DNA from: Fusibacter sp. A1
GTDB taxonomy: Bacteria; Bacillota; Clostridia; Peptostreptococcales; Acidaminobacteraceae
Direction: 5' to 3'
DNA length: 64,000 nt
Assembly (NCBI RefSeq): GCF_004125825.1
Contig: NZ_QQWI01000004.1
Coordinates: forward strand, 248,001 to 312,000
Of this stretch, positions 62,591-64,000 are shown piece by piece; positions within the stretch are counted from its first letter, which is position 1, and every line of letters starts with the position of its first letter. A program made the position numbers and the translations under genes. The notes beneath the pieces are model-generated. The model saw only the letters and a list, made by a program, of their open reading frames with translations, did not search any database and was not told where the DNA came from.

Positions 62591-62765
62591 ACACTTTGAT
62601 GTCCAAACTCTGTCCTTTGCCTGTCATTTTGGCCACATCTTTCGACATTTCCATGATAGCGTCCATCGACTGGACATCCTGATGCATTACCTTTTGCATC
62701 ATGCTCATTCTTACTGCACTTTGTAGACTATAGGTCATCGCAGCCATCTGAGAACTGATATTCAA
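62589..62765 (-). CDS. YjfB family putative motility protein
   Basis: A 58-residue, methionine-rich helical protein: MNISSQMAAMTYSLQSAV opening and a C-terminus ending SLDIKV. This matches the small YjfB-type proteins that are often encoded near flagellar genes and are regulated with motility. The start is TTG at 62765, supported by AAAGGATG seven bases upstream; no ATG or GTG fits the conserved N-terminus. Function unknown. It follows fliS by 27 bases and is probably in the same operon. Confidence 0.75.
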   Translation of the reverse strand: MNISSQMAAMTYSLQSAVRMSMMQKVMHQDVQSMDAIMEMSKDVAKMTGKGQSLDIKV

Positions 62766-62792
62766 AAGACCACATCCTTTCTATGAGAACAT

Positions 62793-63248
62793 CTAAAGAA
62801 GTGACATAGCTTCTTTCCATGTATCTCGCATTTCTTCTGCAATTACAAGCGCATCCAACATATGCTGTTCATTTTTCTCAACATTGCTTTCTACCAGTTT
62901 ATCATAGATAAAATCATATAAAGCATCAAACTCATTACTTATTTCGTAATCCATATCGAGTGTCGACTGCAATTCAGACACAATTGCCTGGGCCTTTATT
63001 AAATGCTCACCTGTTTTTCCAATATTGCCTTGTTCATTAAATAGCCTAGCCATCTTGATAAATTTTATCAAGCCTTCATAAAGCATCAAGGTCAACTCCT
63101 GAGGACTGGCAGTAAGTATTTTCTGTTCTAAATACGCATCATGTTGCGATTTTTGCTTAGTAGCCTGATGAACCAATGGCTTATTCGGTGACCGTAATAC
63201 AGCTTTTGCAGCTGGTTTGCTATAATTATAAGGATTCAACATCGCCAT
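62793..63248 (-). CDS. fliS: Flagellar export chaperone FliS
   Basis: A 151-residue FliS that keeps flagellin soluble before export. The core LEQKILTASPQELTLMLYEGLIKFIKMA and the later DALYDFIYDKLVESN are family motifs. It has an N-terminal extension of about 35 residues compared with typical FliS. AAGGGGTGTATT precedes the ATG. Confidence 0.93.
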   Translation of the reverse strand: MAMLNPYNYSKPAAKAVLRSPNKPLVHQATKQKSQHDAYLEQKILTASPQELTLMLYEGLIKFIKMARLFNEQGNIGKTGEHLIKAQAIVSELQSTLDMDYEISNEFDALYDFIYDKLVESNVEKNEQHMLDALVIAEEMRDTWKEAMSLL

Positions 63249-63267
63249 AATACACCCCTTAATCTAC

Positions 63268-63621
63268 TTATTTTTTGTCGTCAATATAGTAACCATCACT
63301 TTGCGGTATAATCTTATGGTAGCTTCTAGACGCTTTTTTTGATTGTATCGCAATTTTCTTTTTTGAATTCAACTCTTTAATACTTTCTAAAACGTGTTTT
63401 TTCATCTCATAAATATTCATCATCGAATCATGGTGAATCGTTTTCAAGTAGCTTAATATTTCTTCCGAAAAGTCATCTTTATCAAATGACTCTGTCAACT
63501 GTGTTTCCCTTAACTTAAGCAATCGATCTATTTCATTTAACACATCGTTTGTTGGGCTCTTTTTGCTAAGTTCGAATATCGCTTCTGTTGTTTCAATAAA
63601 TTCTTTAACCGCTTTTTTCAT
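63268..63621 (-). CDS. FliT-like flagellar chaperone
   Basis: A 117-residue, helical, lysine-rich protein. By position between fliD and fliS and by size it should be a FliT-type chaperone for the cap protein FliD. ATG at 63621 is two bases after the fliD stop; an in-frame TTG at 63633 inside fliD is an alternative. Sequence similarity to FliT is weak. Confidence 0.65.
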   Translation of the reverse strand: MKKAVKEFIETTEAIFELSKKSPTNDVLNEIDRLLKLRETQLTESFDKDDFSEEILSYLKTIHHDSMMNIYEMKKHVLESIKELNSKKKIAIQSKKASRSYHKIIPQSDGYYIDDKK

Positions 63622-63622
63622 A

Positions 63623-64000
63623 TCAGCCACCAAGTTGACCTAAGAACGCCTGAAACTGGCTATCCATTTGTGACAATACACTTTCCATGTTACCAAATAG
63701 TCTATAGTAGGATTCTTCTTTACTTGAAAGTGAATCCAACAAATCCGCAATTCTTGAATCATATTCCTTAATTCTCTTTTGCATTTCGTTGACAAATTCA
63801 GTAGTGTCACCTTTCACACCTGCACGTTCAATCAAAAAACCTTTTTTTCCGCTAGATGATCTTGTTGTTCTTATATTATCTTGTAAAATGTCATATACTC
63901 TGTAGGCAATACCGTTTTCGCTTTTACGGGTTGCTCTATCAGTATCCGAATACGTGGTACTCGACTGCTTAGTAAATAGTTCAATCACTTGATCGGTTTT
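63623..64000 (-). CDS. fliD: Flagellar filament cap protein FliD, C-terminal part
   Basis: The last 125 codons of FliD (hook-associated protein 2), which caps the filament and guides flagellin assembly; the N-terminal part is outside the window. GIAYRVYDILQDNIRTTRS, GKKGFLIERAG and the final coiled-coil-like SRIADLLDSLSSKEESYYRLF are typical of the C-terminal D0 region. The frame is open to the window edge. Confidence 0.88.
   Translation of the reverse strand, partial: KTDQVIELFTKQSSTTYSDTDRATRKSENGIAYRVYDILQDNIRTTRSSSGKKGFLIERAGVKGDTTEFVNEMQKRIKEYDSRIADLLDSLSSKEESYYRLFGNMESVLSQMDSQFQAFLGQLGG

Overview
The window reads as one continuous stretch of chromosome from an anaerobic, flagellated, Gram-positive bacterium, most likely a member of the Clostridia with a mid-range G+C content. 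The evidence is a single-chain pyruvate:ferredoxin oxidoreductase, a T-box leader, a preQ1-I type riboswitch, strong AGGAGG-type ribosome binding sites, Gram-positive lipoprotein and flagellar genes, Fur-like boxes and a CcpA-type cre site. Species assignment is not possible from sequence alone. No rRNA or tRNA genes, phage, insertion sequences or CRISPR arrays were seen. Both edges cut a gene: cca on the left and fliD on the right.

Layout. 1-6.8 kb: cca (partial), a Cache-GGDEF-EAL protein, and the tldE/tldD pair. 6.8-10.6 kb: a riboswitch-led preQ0 operon that starts with a 2-hydroxyacyl-CoA-dehydratase-like protein and its ATPase activator, followed by queD, queE and queC. 10.7-13.9 kb: proline synthesis (proA, proB, divergent proC). 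13.9-15.3 kb: asnA behind an Asn T-box. 15.3-17.9 kb: a small operon with a FliK-like protein, a FlhB-tail-like protein and YaaR. 18-24.4 kb: a two-component system, a lipoprotein and an ABC-2 exporter. 24.4-25.6 kb: a noncoding array of about 324-bp tandem repeats. 25.7-28.2 kb: the feo iron uptake operon with Fur-like boxes. 28.3-39.1 kb: flavodoxin, a flavoprotein, an orphan BrxD-like ATPase, two adjacent TPR-GAF-GGDEF proteins, truA, degV, a MATE exporter and a DUF2007 protein. 39.2-44.9 kb: PFOR, a methyltransferase and a ferritin-like protein. 45-49.1 kb: nqrBCDEF without nqrA. 49.2-52.3 kb: a PepV-type dipeptidase, a short flagellin and rluF. 52.4-60.8 kb: a sigma-54-controlled locus for using cyanophycin or related beta-aspartyl peptides. 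61-64 kb: hpf and the flaG-fliS-fliT-fliD flagellar filament assembly genes.

The most notable system is the 52.4-60.8 kb locus. It encodes a secreted LysM-bearing cyanophycinase, a cytoplasmic chemoreceptor with a C-terminal solute-binding domain, an isoaspartyl dipeptidase, a sigma-54 activator and a YfcC-type carrier. Two -24/-12 promoters are visible, and each has three copies of a TTTAATGGTT-like motif spaced exactly 11 bp apart upstream. Together these describe sensing, external depolymerisation, uptake and internal hydrolysis under one regulator. Two other candidates stand out: the dehydratase/activator pair under a preQ1 riboswitch, which may supply a missing reduction step in queuosine synthesis, and the Na+-NQR operon lacking its quinone-binding subunit gene.
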